Under the pieces are notes generated by a model. That model saw only the letters and a program-made list of their open reading frames with translations. It searched no databases and had not been told where the DNA came from. From the NCBI GenBank assembly GCA_035533275.1, contig DATLUD010000070.1, positions 1 through 64,000 on the forward strand: a DNA stretch of 64,000 nucleotides. Direction: 5' to 3'. This document shows positions 1 through 9,720 of the stretch, piece after piece. The position numbers were made by a program, and so were the translations under genes. Each line of letters begins with the position of its first letter. The stretch's first letter is position 1. The DNA is from SCRA01 sp035533275. GTDB taxonomy: Bacteria; Vulcanimicrobiota; Vulcanimicrobiia; Vulcanimicrobiales; SCRA01.

Positions 1-186
1 CAAAAATATACGGCATCTCTGCCACATACCCTCAACCAACTCGTTGAATTGTTTCCGTACGTCTTTGACATCTCTGCCAAAGGCGCCCGAGAACCCACAG
101 ACTTTATGCGCTTCTGTCCTGTTCAGTTTTCAAGGAGCCGCCGTATTGAACGGCGCGAGGTGGGCCGACCGAAGTCGGCCGCACAA
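1..186 (-). ncRNA. Leader of an rRNA operon running off the left edge
   Basis: Read on the minus strand, this is a non-coding leader following a strong promoter. It holds a perfect 7-bp UUCG hairpin (163-180), a small 5-bp hairpin (140-154) and the string CTCCTTGAAAACTGAACAG (119-137). That string resembles the boxA/leader sequence (TCTTTGAAAACTGAAC) before 16S and 23S genes in many Terrabacteria. The 11-base string TGGCAGAGATG occurs twice (complement at 14-24 and 69-79). The leader ends in TATATTTTTG at the edge, as expected just before a 16S start (GAGAGTTTGATC). The rRNA gene itself is not in the window, so its identity is inference. Confidence 0.6.
163..180 (-). other. UUCG tetraloop hairpin at the 5' end of the leader
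   Basis: The minus strand reads GGCCGAC-TTCG-GTCGGCC, a perfect 7-bp stem closed by a stable UUCG tetraloop. It starts about 6 bases after the predicted transcription start. It may protect the 5' end or help leader folding; the role is inferred. Confidence 0.6.
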
Positions 187-192
187 GAGGCT

Positions 193-221
193 ACTTTACT
201 CCCTTACGGATGCCTTGTCAA
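193..221 (-). promoter_or_regulatory. Sigma70-type promoter, probably of an rRNA operon
   Basis: On the minus strand, TTGACA (complement at 216-221) is followed after exactly 17 bases by TAAAGT (complement at 193-198). Transcription would start near 186 and run left into the boxA-containing leader. The -35 hexamer is a consensus match and the -10 matches 4 of 6. The position, about 190 bases before the presumed 16S start, fits an rrn promoter. Confidence 0.65.
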
Positions 222-416
222 GCACCCGCACGGTTTCCGGCAGCAACTCCTCGGCGCGGCTTGACGCCGGCGCCGGTCTCACCGACGAGAAACACACGCC
301 ATGCTCCTAAGATGGGAGCACGCGCCGATCTCCGATCGATGCTACTACCTATGACACGCATCCGGGCTCAGGGGTTTCGCCCTACCCCGGACGCCGCGCA
401 CGTGCTCGACCGGCGC
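222..416. other. Non-coding stretch between recN and the rRNA promoter
   Basis: No credible gene is present. On the minus strand downstream of recN there are two short inverted repeats: GGGG/CCCC around a 10-base loop (near 370-387), and TGCTCC/GGAGCA (302-307 with 315-320). Neither is followed by a T-run, so a classical terminator is not evident. One of them probably ends the long upstream operon. No known riboswitch class was recognised. Confidence 0.4.
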
Positions 417-2108
417 TCACCGGTTCGCCGACGGATGCGTCTCGAGGGTCCGGGCGGCCTCTTTCAGAAGCTCTTCCGCGTGGCGGGCGCCGGCATCAGA
501 CTCGGCGGAACCCGCGAGCATGCGCGAGATCTCCGCGACGACCGCTTGCCCCGCCTCCAGCGCCTCGGCCTCGATGGTCGTGGAGGAGCGCGTCTCGCGC
601 TTGCCCAGCACGTAATGCGCCGCCGCGTAGACCGCGATCTGGGCGAGGTGCGTCACGCAGAGCACCTGTCCACCCGCGGCCAGGCGGGCCAGGCGAATCG
701 CCACTTGGCGCGCGGTCTCGCCGCCGATGCCCGCGTCGATCTCGTCGAAGACGAAGACGCGCCCGCGCTCGGAGGTCACGACGGCCAGCGCCAGCAGCAC
801 GCGGGATAGCTCGCCGCCCGAGGCCGTCTTTGCCAGCGGGCGCAACGGCTCGCCCTTGTTGCTCGACAACAGGAGCTCGACGCGCTCGCTGCCGTCGGGT
901 CCGGGCTCCTGCTCGTGGAAGGCGACGGCGACGCGAGCGCTCCCCATCGCGAGGTCGCCCAGCTCCTGTGCGATCCCCCGCTCGAGCGCGCGCGCCGCGC
1001 GCTCCCGCAGACGCCGCAGCCGCTCGCAGCCCGCGCGCAGCTCGGCCGCCGCCTCTTCGCTGAGCCCGGCCAATGCCGTCAGACGCTCCCCGCGGCTCTC
1101 CATCGACGCGATGGTGCGCGCGAATCCGGCCTCCGCCTCGAGGACGCCGTCCAGCGTCCCTCCGTACTTCTTCTTCAGGCGGTCGAGCAGCGACAGGCGC
1201 GCCGTGACGGCGTCGAGCTCCCCCGGATCGAACTCGGTGCCCTCCAGCGCGTCGGCAAGCTCGATCGCCAGCTCCCCGGCCTCCGCTTGGAGCCCCCGCG
1301 CGCGATCGCTCAGCGCAGCGAGGCGATCGTCAAAGCGCGCGATCGCTCCCAGATCCGTCGCCGCGATCCCCAGGGCGTCGATGGCCGCGCCCTCCCCCTC
1401 CGTCAACGCACGATGCGCGCCGCGCAGCGCCTCGGCGATGCGCTCGACGTTGCCAAGATACTCGCGCCGGGCGCGCAGCGCATCGTCTTCTCCTCGCCCA
1501 GGGCGCGCCTCGCGGATATCGCCCAGCGCGAACTCGGCGTAGTCGCGCTGCTGCAGCGCGGTCGCCTCGCTCTCCTCTAGGGCGCGGCGCTCGCGGCGCG
1601 CCTGCGCGGCGCGCTCGTATGCCGCGCGCACGCGCGCGCGCTCCCCGGCGGCGGGCGGCCCCGCGTAACGGTCGAGCAGCTCGAGCTGATACGCCGGCTC
1701 TGTCAGCCGCTGCTGCTCGTGCTGACCGACGTACTCGACCACGCGCTCGCCGATCGCCCTCAACTGTCCGACCGCCACCGGGCGCCCGTTGATGCGCGCC
1801 GACGACTTGCCGCCGGCCGCGATCTCGCGCGAGATCACCACGCTCTCGCCGTCGTCGTCCTCCATGCCGAACTCGGCCAGAAGCGTCCGGATCGCGTCTC
1901 CGTCGAGTTCCAGGGCCACACGCGCGCGCGCCGCGTCCCGCCGCACGACGTCGCTCGCGGCGCGCACCCCGAGCACGAAGGAGAGCGCCCCCAAGACCAT
2001 CGACTTGCCCGAGCCGGTCTCGCCCGTCAAGCACGTCAAGCCGGGACCCAGTGCGATCTCGGCGCGGGCGATCAGCCCGAAGTCTTCGATCGTCAGCCGG
2101 CGCAGCAT
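417..2108 (-). CDS. recN: DNA repair ATPase RecN
   Basis: RecN is an SMC-like ATPase that acts at double-strand breaks during recombinational repair. The 563-residue protein has the family's usual length. A Walker A motif (GETGSGKS) lies at about 29-36, a long alanine/arginine-rich coiled-coil middle follows, then the ABC signature SGGELSR near 430 and Walker B VFVFDE near 452 followed by DAGIGG. It is the last gene of a long minus-strand run, 19 bases after nadK. The recN-nadK-tlyA-xse order is common in Firmicutes and relatives. No LexA box was seen directly upstream, as expected for an operon-internal gene. Confidence 0.96.
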   Translation of the reverse strand: MLRRLTIEDFGLIARAEIALGPGLTCLTGETGSGKSMVLGALSFVLGVRAASDVVRRDAARARVALELDGDAIRTLLAEFGMEDDDGESVVISREIAAGGKSSARINGRPVAVGQLRAIGERVVEYVGQHEQQRLTEPAYQLELLDRYAGPPAAGERARVRAAYERAAQARRERRALEESEATALQQRDYAEFALGDIREARPGRGEDDALRARREYLGNVERIAEALRGAHRALTEGEGAAIDALGIAATDLGAIARFDDRLAALSDRARGLQAEAGELAIELADALEGTEFDPGELDAVTARLSLLDRLKKKYGGTLDGVLEAEAGFARTIASMESRGERLTALAGLSEEAAAELRAGCERLRRLRERAARALERGIAQELGDLAMGSARVAVAFHEQEPGPDGSERVELLLSSNKGEPLRPLAKTASGGELSRVLLALAVVTSERGRVFVFDEIDAGIGGETARQVAIRLARLAAGGQVLCVTHLAQIAVYAAAHYVLGKRETRSSTTIEAEALEAGQAVVAEISRMLAGSAESDAGARHAEELLKEAARTLETHPSANR

Positions 2109-2127
2109 CGCGCGAGCCCCTCCATGC

Positions 2128-3012
2128 TCACGAGTGGCGCCCCTCCTCCTTGATCGAGTGGCCCCAGTGCAGCTTCTGCTCGATCAAGGTGAAGAAACGG
2201 GGCGGCTTCACGCGCACGAAGCGCACCGGCCGTTCGGAGCGCTCCACCTCGACGCGATCGCCCGGCGAGAGATCGCGCGAGAACTCGCCGTCCGTCTCGA
2301 GATTGGCGTGGACGAGCGTGGAGTCCACGCTGATCCTCACGCTCTCCGCGGCGCTGACGACCAGCGGGCGCGAGAAGAGCGTGTGGGGCAGCAGCGGCAC
2401 GATGCAGAAGGCGTCGACGCCGGGAGCGACGATCGGCCCGCCCGCGGAGAGGGAGTATGCCGTGGAGCCGGTGGGACTCGCGACGATGACCCCGTCGGCG
2501 GGGATATCGACCACCTTCTCTCCCGAGAGCCAGAGCCCAAATGGCACCAAGCGCGAGGAGGAGCCCTTGCGGACGACGACCTCGTTGAGGGCAAAGAGCG
2601 CGTCGCCGCCGTTGACGCGCGCCTCGAGCGCGATCCGCGGCTCGCAGGCGAAGCCCTCCTGCAACAGCCGCGGCAGCGCCGCGAGCAGCTCCGAGGCGCC
2701 TTCGAGCTCCGTCAGAAAACCCAGGCGCCCGGTGTTCACGCCCAGAACCGGAACGTCGTGTGCCGCCGCCAGTCGCGCCGTACGCAACAGCGTGCCGTCG
2801 CCGCCGATGGAGACCAGGATCGCGCACTCGTCGAGCGAGCCGACGGGGACATCGAGCTCGAGCTGGGCGCGCTGAACCTCGGGCAACGCCACCGCGTAGC
2901 CCTGCTCGCTCAGCAGACGCGAAGCGGCGCGCGCCGTCTCCCGCGCATGCGGGCGGTGAAGGTCCACGTAGAGGCCGATCGTGCGCGTCGCCAGCGTGCA
3001 GCGCTCCATCAC
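2128..3012 (-). CDS. nadK: NAD kinase
   Basis: This enzyme phosphorylates NAD to NADP. Visible motifs are GGDGT at about 70-74, the NE...RKG segment, and the glycine-rich SPTGSTAYSLSAGG loop that defines the family. At 294 residues the length is typical. The start is ambiguous: GTG at 3012 is immediately followed by ATG at 3009, giving either a GTGA or a TGATG overlap with the tlyA stop. Either start supports translational coupling. Confidence 0.96.
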   Translation of the reverse strand: MMERCTLATRTIGLYVDLHRPHARETARAASRLLSEQGYAVALPEVQRAQLELDVPVGSLDECAILVSIGGDGTLLRTARLAAAHDVPVLGVNTGRLGFLTELEGASELLAALPRLLQEGFACEPRIALEARVNGGDALFALNEVVVRKGSSSRLVPFGLWLSGEKVVDIPADGVIVASPTGSTAYSLSAGGPIVAPGVDAFCIVPLLPHTLFSRPLVVSAAESVRISVDSTLVHANLETDGEFSRDLSPGDRVEVERSERPVRFVRVKPPRFFTLIEQKLHWGHSIKEEGRHS

Positions 3013-3824
3013 GTGTCGCCTCCCTCGTGCGGCGGAGCCGCGTGCGCCCGCGCGACGGCTCGCGCAAGATGGCCGTCGTCGAGCTGAGTGCCCGCCTGCG
3101 GCTCGAAGAGACCCAGAAACTCGACGTTGCCCGCCGGGCCGCGCAGAGGTGAAGGCTCGACGGCCGCAAGACGCACGCCGCGCGCCGCCGCGCCGTCGCG
3201 GACCTCGCGTAAGATCGCCTCATGGACGGCGGGGTCGCGCACGACCCCTCCGGAGCCCAGGCGCTGGGGGCCGGCCTCGAACTGCGGCTTGATGAGGCCC
3301 ACGATCCTCCCGCCGGGCTTCAGCACGTCGCGGGCGCGCTCGAGCAGGAGCAGCAGCGATATGAACGACGCATCGATCGTCACGAGGTCAAACGGCTCGC
3401 CAAGCCGATCCAGATCGACCGTGCGGAAGTTGGTTCGTTCGATCACCTCGACGCGCGGATCGTTGCGCAACGACCACGCCATCTGCCCGTAGCCGACGTC
3501 CAGCGCCACGACGCGGGCCGCGCCCGCTTGCAGCAGGCAATCCGTGAAGCCTCCGGTGGAGGCGCCGACGTCGAGGCAGCGCAAGCCTCGCGCGTCGATG
3601 GCGAAGGCGCCCAGCGCGTGCGCCAGCTTCTCGCCTCCGCGGCTGACGAATCGCGGGGCCTCGCGGACCTCGATCTGGGCGCTCGGTGCCGCCATCGTCC
3701 CCGGCTTGGTGATGGGACGGCCGTCGACGCGGACGCGACCCGCGATGATGAGGCTTCTGGCGCGCGCCCGCGTCGTCCCCAGCTGCTCGGCGACGGCGAC
3801 ATCCAACCGCACCCGCTCCTTCAT
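3009..3824 (-). CDS. tlyA: TlyA-family rRNA 2'-O-methyltransferase
   Basis: The 271-residue protein has an N-terminal S4 RNA-binding domain (about 1-60, RLDVAVAEQ...RVRVDG) and an FtsJ-like methyltransferase domain. The SAM loop LDVGASTGGFTD sits at about 84-95, and DASFISL and LIKPQFE supply the later Asp and Lys/Glu of the catalytic set. TlyA proteins methylate ribose 2'-OH groups in 16S and/or 23S rRNA; which rRNA this one modifies cannot be read here. It lies 2 bases after xseB and overlaps nadK, in the conserved xse-tlyA-nadK-recN order. Confidence 0.93.
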   Translation of the reverse strand: MKERVRLDVAVAEQLGTTRARARSLIIAGRVRVDGRPITKPGTMAAPSAQIEVREAPRFVSRGGEKLAHALGAFAIDARGLRCLDVGASTGGFTDCLLQAGAARVVALDVGYGQMAWSLRNDPRVEVIERTNFRTVDLDRLGEPFDLVTIDASFISLLLLLERARDVLKPGGRIVGLIKPQFEAGPQRLGSGGVVRDPAVHEAILREVRDGAAARGVRLAAVEPSPLRGPAGNVEFLGLFEPQAGTQLDDGHLARAVARAHAAPPHEGGDT

Positions 3825-3826
3825 CG

Positions 3827-4102
3827 CTAAAACGGGGTCTCGTCGTCCGCCTCGTCGTCGGCAGACGCCTCCGCCTCGCTCGCGCCGGCCGCCTCGCCCG
3901 CCGGTGCTTCCGCGAGGGCCTGCGCGATCTGCTCTTGGGCGGCGTCGAGCATCGCCTTGCAGCGCTTGCTCAGCACCATCCCCTCTTTGAATAACGCCAG
4001 GGCCTCGTCGAGCGAGGTCTCCTCGCTCTCGAGACGCTCGACGATGCTCTCCAAACGCTCGATGCTGGCCTCGAACGAGGGTTCCTTCGCCGACTTAGCC
4101 AT
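3827..4102 (-). CDS. xseB: Exodeoxyribonuclease VII small subunit
   Basis: XseB is the small helical subunit of exonuclease VII, which degrades single-stranded DNA to oligonucleotides. The 91-residue protein begins with the family pattern SFEASIERLESIVERLES and then LDEALALFKEGM. It ends in an acidic, Ala-rich tail (about 60-91) longer than in the smallest homologues. Its start overlaps the xseA stop by 8 bases, so the two subunits are probably made in a coupled way. Confidence 0.94.
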   Translation of the reverse strand: MAKSAKEPSFEASIERLESIVERLESEETSLDEALALFKEGMVLSKRCKAMLDAAQEQIAQALAEAPAGEAAGASEAEASADDEADDETPF

Positions 4103-5438
4103 GCTCGCTCCGTTCGACGCGTGCGACGAGCGTCCCGCGGGCCAAGCGCGCTTCGACCAGATCGCCCACCGGCACCGCGGCGGCGTCGCGAACCACCTTG
4201 CCCGCGCTCGTCACCAGGGCGTAGCCCCGCTGGAGGACCGCCTCCGGATCGAGCGCCGAGAGACGGCCCCGCACCGCCGCCAAGCGGTGAGAGAAGCCCG
4301 CCGTCAGCCGCGGGGCGTAGCGCTCGAGCAGACGGCATTGGACGGCCAAGAGCCGCCCCCGCCCGGCCGCCGCCGCCGCGCCTCCGTCGCGCAGGCGCCG
4401 CTCCACCGCCGTGAAGCGGCCGCGCGCCGTGGCAAGTCGCGCGCGCGGGCTGCGGCGCACGAGGCGGCCTTCGAGATCCGAGACGCCCTGACGCTCGCCG
4501 GAGATGAGCTGGCGCGTGCCGCGCACCACGTCGCCGAGGGCGTAGTCCAGCCGCTGGCGGCGCTCGTCGACGATCTGGAGGCGGACGCGCCCCAAGCGCG
4601 CTCGCAGGCGCTCGACGCGCTCGAGCAACTCGCGCCGCGACGGGGCGATCGCGCGCGCCGCCGCCGTGGGCGTCGGCTCGCGCAGATCCGCCGCGAAATC
4701 CGCGAGCGTCACGTCGCTTTCGTGGCCGATGCCCGTGACGACGGGGACGCCGGCGCCCGCGACGGCGCGCACCACCGTCTCTTCGTTGAAGGCGAAGAGG
4801 TCCTCGAAGCTGCCCCCGCCGCGGATCAGCGCGATCGCCTCGACGTCGAGCCGCGAGGCGCGGTCGAGGGCGGCGGCGATCCCGGCAGCCGCTTCGCGCC
4901 CCTGCACCGGAGTCTCCACCAGCACCACTGCCACGTGCGGTGCGTGCGCGCGCATCGTGCGCATGAAGTCGGCGTAGGCCGCGGCGGCGGGCGAGGTAAC
5001 CACGGCGATGCGCCGCGGATAGGCCGGCACGGCGCGCTTGCGCTCGAGCGCGAAGAGCCCCTCGCGCTGCAGCCGCTCGCGCAGCTCCTCGTAGCGCGCG
5101 TACAGATCCCCCCGTCCGACGGCGAGGAGCTCGTCGACCACCAGCTGGTAGGTGCTGCGCCCCGGATAGGTGGAGAGCCGCCCCTTGGCGTGGACTTGCA
5201 GACCGTTGGCGAGGTCCTTCGGTAAGCGGAGGCCCGTCGATCCCCACATGACGCAGTTCAGCAACGCTTGCCCATCTTTGAGATCGAAATAGGCGTTGCC
5301 GTTGGCGTGGACCCCCTTGAAGTTCGAGAGCTCTCCGCTGACGGTCACCTGCTGCAGACGCTCGTCGCCCTCGATCAGCCGCCGCACGTAGCGCGCGATC
5401 TCCCCGACGGCGAGGATCGTCCCCGTCTCGTGCCTCAC
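4095..5438 (-). CDS. xseA: Exodeoxyribonuclease VII large subunit
   Basis: XseA is the catalytic subunit of exonuclease VII. The 447-residue product starts with an OB-fold (VGEIARYVRR..., VSGELSNFK) and contains the family catalytic region with AVVTSPAAAAYADF, ALIRGGGSFEDL, IGHESDVTLADF and ADLREPTPTAAA. It ends with the conserved VLQRGYALV segment. The GTG start at 5438 was chosen because it makes a GTGA overlap with the stop of the penicillin-binding protein and places the OB-fold directly after the start. The same frame stays open far upstream, but only as a shadow of that gene. Confidence 0.93.
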   Translation of the reverse strand: MRHETGTILAVGEIARYVRRLIEGDERLQQVTVSGELSNFKGVHANGNAYFDLKDGQALLNCVMWGSTGLRLPKDLANGLQVHAKGRLSTYPGRSTYQLVVDELLAVGRGDLYARYEELRERLQREGLFALERKRAVPAYPRRIAVVTSPAAAAYADFMRTMRAHAPHVAVVLVETPVQGREAAAGIAAALDRASRLDVEAIALIRGGGSFEDLFAFNEETVVRAVAGAGVPVVTGIGHESDVTLADFAADLREPTPTAAARAIAPSRRELLERVERLRARLGRVRLQIVDERRQRLDYALGDVVRGTRQLISGERQGVSDLEGRLVRRSPRARLATARGRFTAVERRLRDGGAAAAAGRGRLLAVQCRLLERYAPRLTAGFSHRLAAVRGRLSALDPEAVLQRGYALVTSAGKVVRDAAAVPVGDLVEARLARGTLVARVERSEHG

Positions 5439-7525
5439 GGCGTGGCCTGCGCCGCGGGCGCGGGGGTGGCGGCTCGCACGTCGATGGGCGCGCGGCCGTA
5501 GCAGTACTGCAACGGCTCGGTGCCGTTTAGGAAATACTCCATGTAGCCCTTCTCGCCGGGAAGCGCGCGCTTGTAGTCGGCTTGGCAGACTCTGACGGCT
5601 TGGACCTCCGACGCGGGAAACGGGAAATCGTGCTTGGGCGTCTTCGCCAACGCCTGCTTCATGAAGCGGGCCCAGATCCGCGCGGGGATGTCGCCGCCGT
5701 AGGACTCGCGCATCGGAGAGTTGTCGTCGTTCCCAATCCATACTGCCGTGACCAGGTCCGGGGTAAAGCCCACGAACCAGGCATCGCGGAAATCGCTGGT
5801 GGTTCCCGTCTTGCCCGCGGCGGGGCGCCCGATGATGGCGTTCGGGTACCCCGTGCCGTGCTTGATGACGTCCTCGAGCATCGTCGTGACCACGTAGGCC
5901 GTGCCCGCGCTGACCACCTCGCGCTGCTGCGGGTACCGGTTGTCGTAGAGATCGGAGCCGAACGAGTCCTTGACCTCTTTGATCGTGTAGGGCGTGATCG
6001 CGACGCCCTGGTCCGCAATCGTGGCGTATCCCGCCGCCTGCTCCAGCGGACTCAGCCCCGAGGTTCCCAGCGCCAGCGAGAGGTCCTCGCCAAGCGGTGA
6101 GGTGATGCCCATGCGGTGCGCGTACTCGATGACGCGGTCGATGCCCACGCGCTGCAACAGCTTCACGGCCACGACGTTGCGCGACTGCTCGAGCGCGTAG
6201 CGCAGGGTCATCGCCCCCCAGAAGCGGTTGTCGTCGTCGTGCGGGCACCACGTCGTCCCGTCGCCCGCCGGGTAGCACACGGGCGTGTCGTCCATGATCG
6301 TGGTGGGCGTCAAGCCTTGGTCGATCGCGGCCGTGAAGACGTAGAGCTTGAACGAGGACCCCGGTTGACGGCGCGCCTGCCAGGCGCGATTGAACTGGTT
6401 GTGCAGATCGAAGCCGGTGCCGCCGATCATCGCGAGAATCTCGCCCGTACTCGGGCGGATCGCCACCAGCGCCCCCTCGTGAGCGCCAAGCCCTTCGCGC
6501 TGCGCCTCGCGGAGGCCCCAGCGGACGTCGGCGAGCGCCTCCTTCTCCAACGTGGGGTCGACGGTCGTATAGACTTGGAGCCCCCCTTGATAGACGGCGT
6601 CGTGGCCGAAGAGATCCTCCAACTGGTGGACGGCGTAGGTCGTGAAGTACGGGGCGTGCCATCCCAGCACGCCCCCCTGTCGCTCGCCGACCAAGCCGAG
6701 CGGCGCCTTCTTCCAATAAGCGGCCTCGGCGCGCGTGATGTATCGCTCGTCGGCCATGCGGTCGAGGACGTGCGCCTGGCGCAGCCGCGCGGCGCGCAAG
6801 TTCACGTACGGCGAGTAGTCCGACGGCGCCGCCGGCAAGCCGCCCAGCAGCGCCGCTTGACCGATGTCGAGGCTCCAGACGTCCTTGCCGAAATAGACGT
6901 GCGAGGCGGCCTGCACGCCGTAGGCGCCCGAGCCGAGGTAGATGAGGTTGAGGTAGCGCTCGAGGATCTCGTCTTTGGTGTAGTAGCGCTCGATCTGGAT
7001 GGCCAGGAGCGCCTCCTCGATCTTGCGCGTCAGCGTTTTCTCGTCATTGAGGAAGAGCGCCCGTGCCAGCTGCTGGGTGATGGTCGAGGCTCCCTGCACG
7101 GCCGAGTCGTGCCGGTAGTCGGCGAGCGCGGCGCGCACGATCCCACGGAAGTCGACCCCGTGATGCCGATAGAAGTCCGAATCCTCGGTGGCAATGAACG
7201 CCTCGCGCACGATGGGTGGGATCTTGTCGATCGAGACCCAGATGCGGTCCTTGTCGTAGACGTTCGCCAGCAGAGTGCCGTCGCGGGCGTAGATCTGCGT
7301 GGCCTTCTGGGGCTGGTACTCGGCCATGCGCGTGATGTCGGGGAGGCGGCGCGAGTAGGCGGCCACCATGCCCGCGACGATCCCGGCGCCGATCATGAAA
7401 AGGACGAACAGCACTTGGAGGATGATGACCAGCAGCCGGCGCCCGGGCCGTGGCGCGCGCGGGAGCCGCGGCGGGGTCGAGCCCGGCGGCGAACTGCGCC
7501 GGCGCTTACGCGCGGGATAGATCAA
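5435..7525 (-). CDS. Class A penicillin-binding protein (PBP1A type)
   Basis: This bifunctional peptidoglycan synthase has an Arg/Pro-rich cytoplasmic tail (1-30) and one membrane helix (about 31-56). A GT51 glycosyltransferase domain follows (catalytic Glu114 in TEDSDFYRHHG; GASTITQQLARA at about 145-156), then a transpeptidase with SSFK (Ser390-Lys393), SRN (448-450) and KTGT (572-575). The 696-residue length is normal for PBP1A. The start is TTG at 7525, overlapping nusB by 20 bases; no in-frame ATG occurs before the membrane helix. It makes wall strands at the outer face of the inner membrane. Confidence 0.95.
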   Translation of the reverse strand: MIYPARKRRRSSPPGSTPPRLPRAPRPGRRLLVIILQVLFVLFMIGAGIVAGMVAAYSRRLPDITRMAEYQPQKATQIYARDGTLLANVYDKDRIWVSIDKIPPIVREAFIATEDSDFYRHHGVDFRGIVRAALADYRHDSAVQGASTITQQLARALFLNDEKTLTRKIEEALLAIQIERYYTKDEILERYLNLIYLGSGAYGVQAASHVYFGKDVWSLDIGQAALLGGLPAAPSDYSPYVNLRAARLRQAHVLDRMADERYITRAEAAYWKKAPLGLVGERQGGVLGWHAPYFTTYAVHQLEDLFGHDAVYQGGLQVYTTVDPTLEKEALADVRWGLREAQREGLGAHEGALVAIRPSTGEILAMIGGTGFDLHNQFNRAWQARRQPGSSFKLYVFTAAIDQGLTPTTIMDDTPVCYPAGDGTTWCPHDDDNRFWGAMTLRYALEQSRNVVAVKLLQRVGIDRVIEYAHRMGITSPLGEDLSLALGTSGLSPLEQAAGYATIADQGVAITPYTIKEVKDSFGSDLYDNRYPQQREVVSAGTAYVVTTMLEDVIKHGTGYPNAIIGRPAAGKTGTTSDFRDAWFVGFTPDLVTAVWIGNDDNSPMRESYGGDIPARIWARFMKQALAKTPKHDFPFPASEVQAVRVCQADYKRALPGEKGYMEYFLNGTEPLQYCYGRAPIDVRAATPAPAAQATP

Positions 7526-7903
7526 CGCGCGAGAGCACCCCGTTGACGAAGCGCCCGGAGTCCGCGGTCGAGTACTTCTTCACCAGCTCCACCGCCTCGT
7601 TGATCGCCACGGCGCGCGGCGTGCGGCCGGTGGTCATCTCGAAGACCGCCATCCGCAGGACCAAGCGATCGATCGTCGGCAGACGATCGATCGTCCAATC
7701 GCGCAACAGCGGCGCGATCACGGCGTCGCTCGCCTCGGCGTTCTCGAGCGTCCCCAGCACCAGCTCCTTGACGAACGGCTCCTGGCCGCGCGCGGCCGGA
7801 GTCTCGAACGCCTCGGTCAATGCCTCGCCCGGCTCTCGTCGTCCCACGTCTACGGCGAAGAGGGCCTGGAGCGCCGCCTCGCGAGCCTCTCGCCGGCCGC
7901 TCA

Positions 7904-7904
<1 letters not shown>
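7506..7904 (-). CDS. nusB: Transcription antitermination factor NusB
   Basis: NusB binds boxA RNA together with NusE (S10) to keep RNA polymerase processive on rRNA operons. The 132-residue helical protein shows the family pattern: REAREAALQALFAVD at the start, LLRDWTIDRLPTIDRLVLRMAVFE in the middle and INEAVELVKKY with FVNGVLSRV at the end. ATG at 7904 is preferred over the adjacent TTG because it gives a TGATG overlap with accC. A boxA-like site sits in the leader at the left edge of this window, a plausible target. Confidence 0.94.
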
Positions 7905-9267
<1,363 letters not shown>

Positions 9268-9271
<4 letters not shown>

Positions 9272-9720
9272 GATGCGACCTCGATCCCGAAGAGGGGCTG
9301 GCCGTAGTCCACGGGGTCACCGTCTTCGACGAAGACCACCGCGAGCGTGCCCGCGCGCGGCGCGCGCACGGGGTTACGGATGCCCAGCGCCTCGACGTAA
9401 CCTAGCTCGCGCGACTCCTCGACGCGGTCGCCGGCGGCCGCGGCGGGCGGGCTCACGTGGAAGACACCGACCATGTCGGCGGGAACCACGTCCATGGGAA
9501 GTGCCGGAGCGCCCGCGGCACGGTCCGTCTCCGCACTCGGCGGCGCGGCCCCATGGGCCGGCTCGCCGCGCTGGCGCTGGCGCCTCACGACCTCGAGCGC
9601 GAACTCCTCTTCGTCCACGGCCAGCCGCACCAAATCGCTCTCGTCGAAGGCGTGGAGCAACGGACGCACCAGGCGTTCGATCTCTCCGCGCACGTCGGTC
9701 TCTTTATCCTCACTCTGCAT
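9268..9720 (-). CDS. Biotin carboxyl carrier-like protein lacking the biotinylation lysine
   Basis: The 150-residue protein has the layout of AccB: a helical N-terminus, an Ala/Pro linker (about 50-95) and a C-terminal lipoyl/biotinyl fold. That fold contains GYVEALGIRNPVRAP and PVDYGQPLFGIE, matching the canonical GYIEAMKMMNEIEAP and PVEYGQPLF. Where BCCPs have Met-Lys-Met, this one reads Leu112-Gly113-Ile114, so there is no lysine to carry biotin. The surrounding fold is well conserved, which argues against simple decay. Plant BADC proteins are a known case of such carriers, acting as regulators of the carboxylase. It overlaps accC by ATGA, so it is most likely an AccC-binding partner. Confidence 0.8.

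Noticed and set aside
222..416. c-di-GMP or other riboswitch downstream of recN
   Set aside because: Strings such as GGTAGTAGC look faintly like the c-di-GMP-I aptamer, but the order and the conserved GGGCAAACC and GGGACGCAAAGCC parts are absent, and it lies downstream of a gene.
210..809. Plus-strand open frame of 199 codons at the left edge
   Set aside because: Overlaps recN antisense and the rRNA leader; no motifs and no SD.
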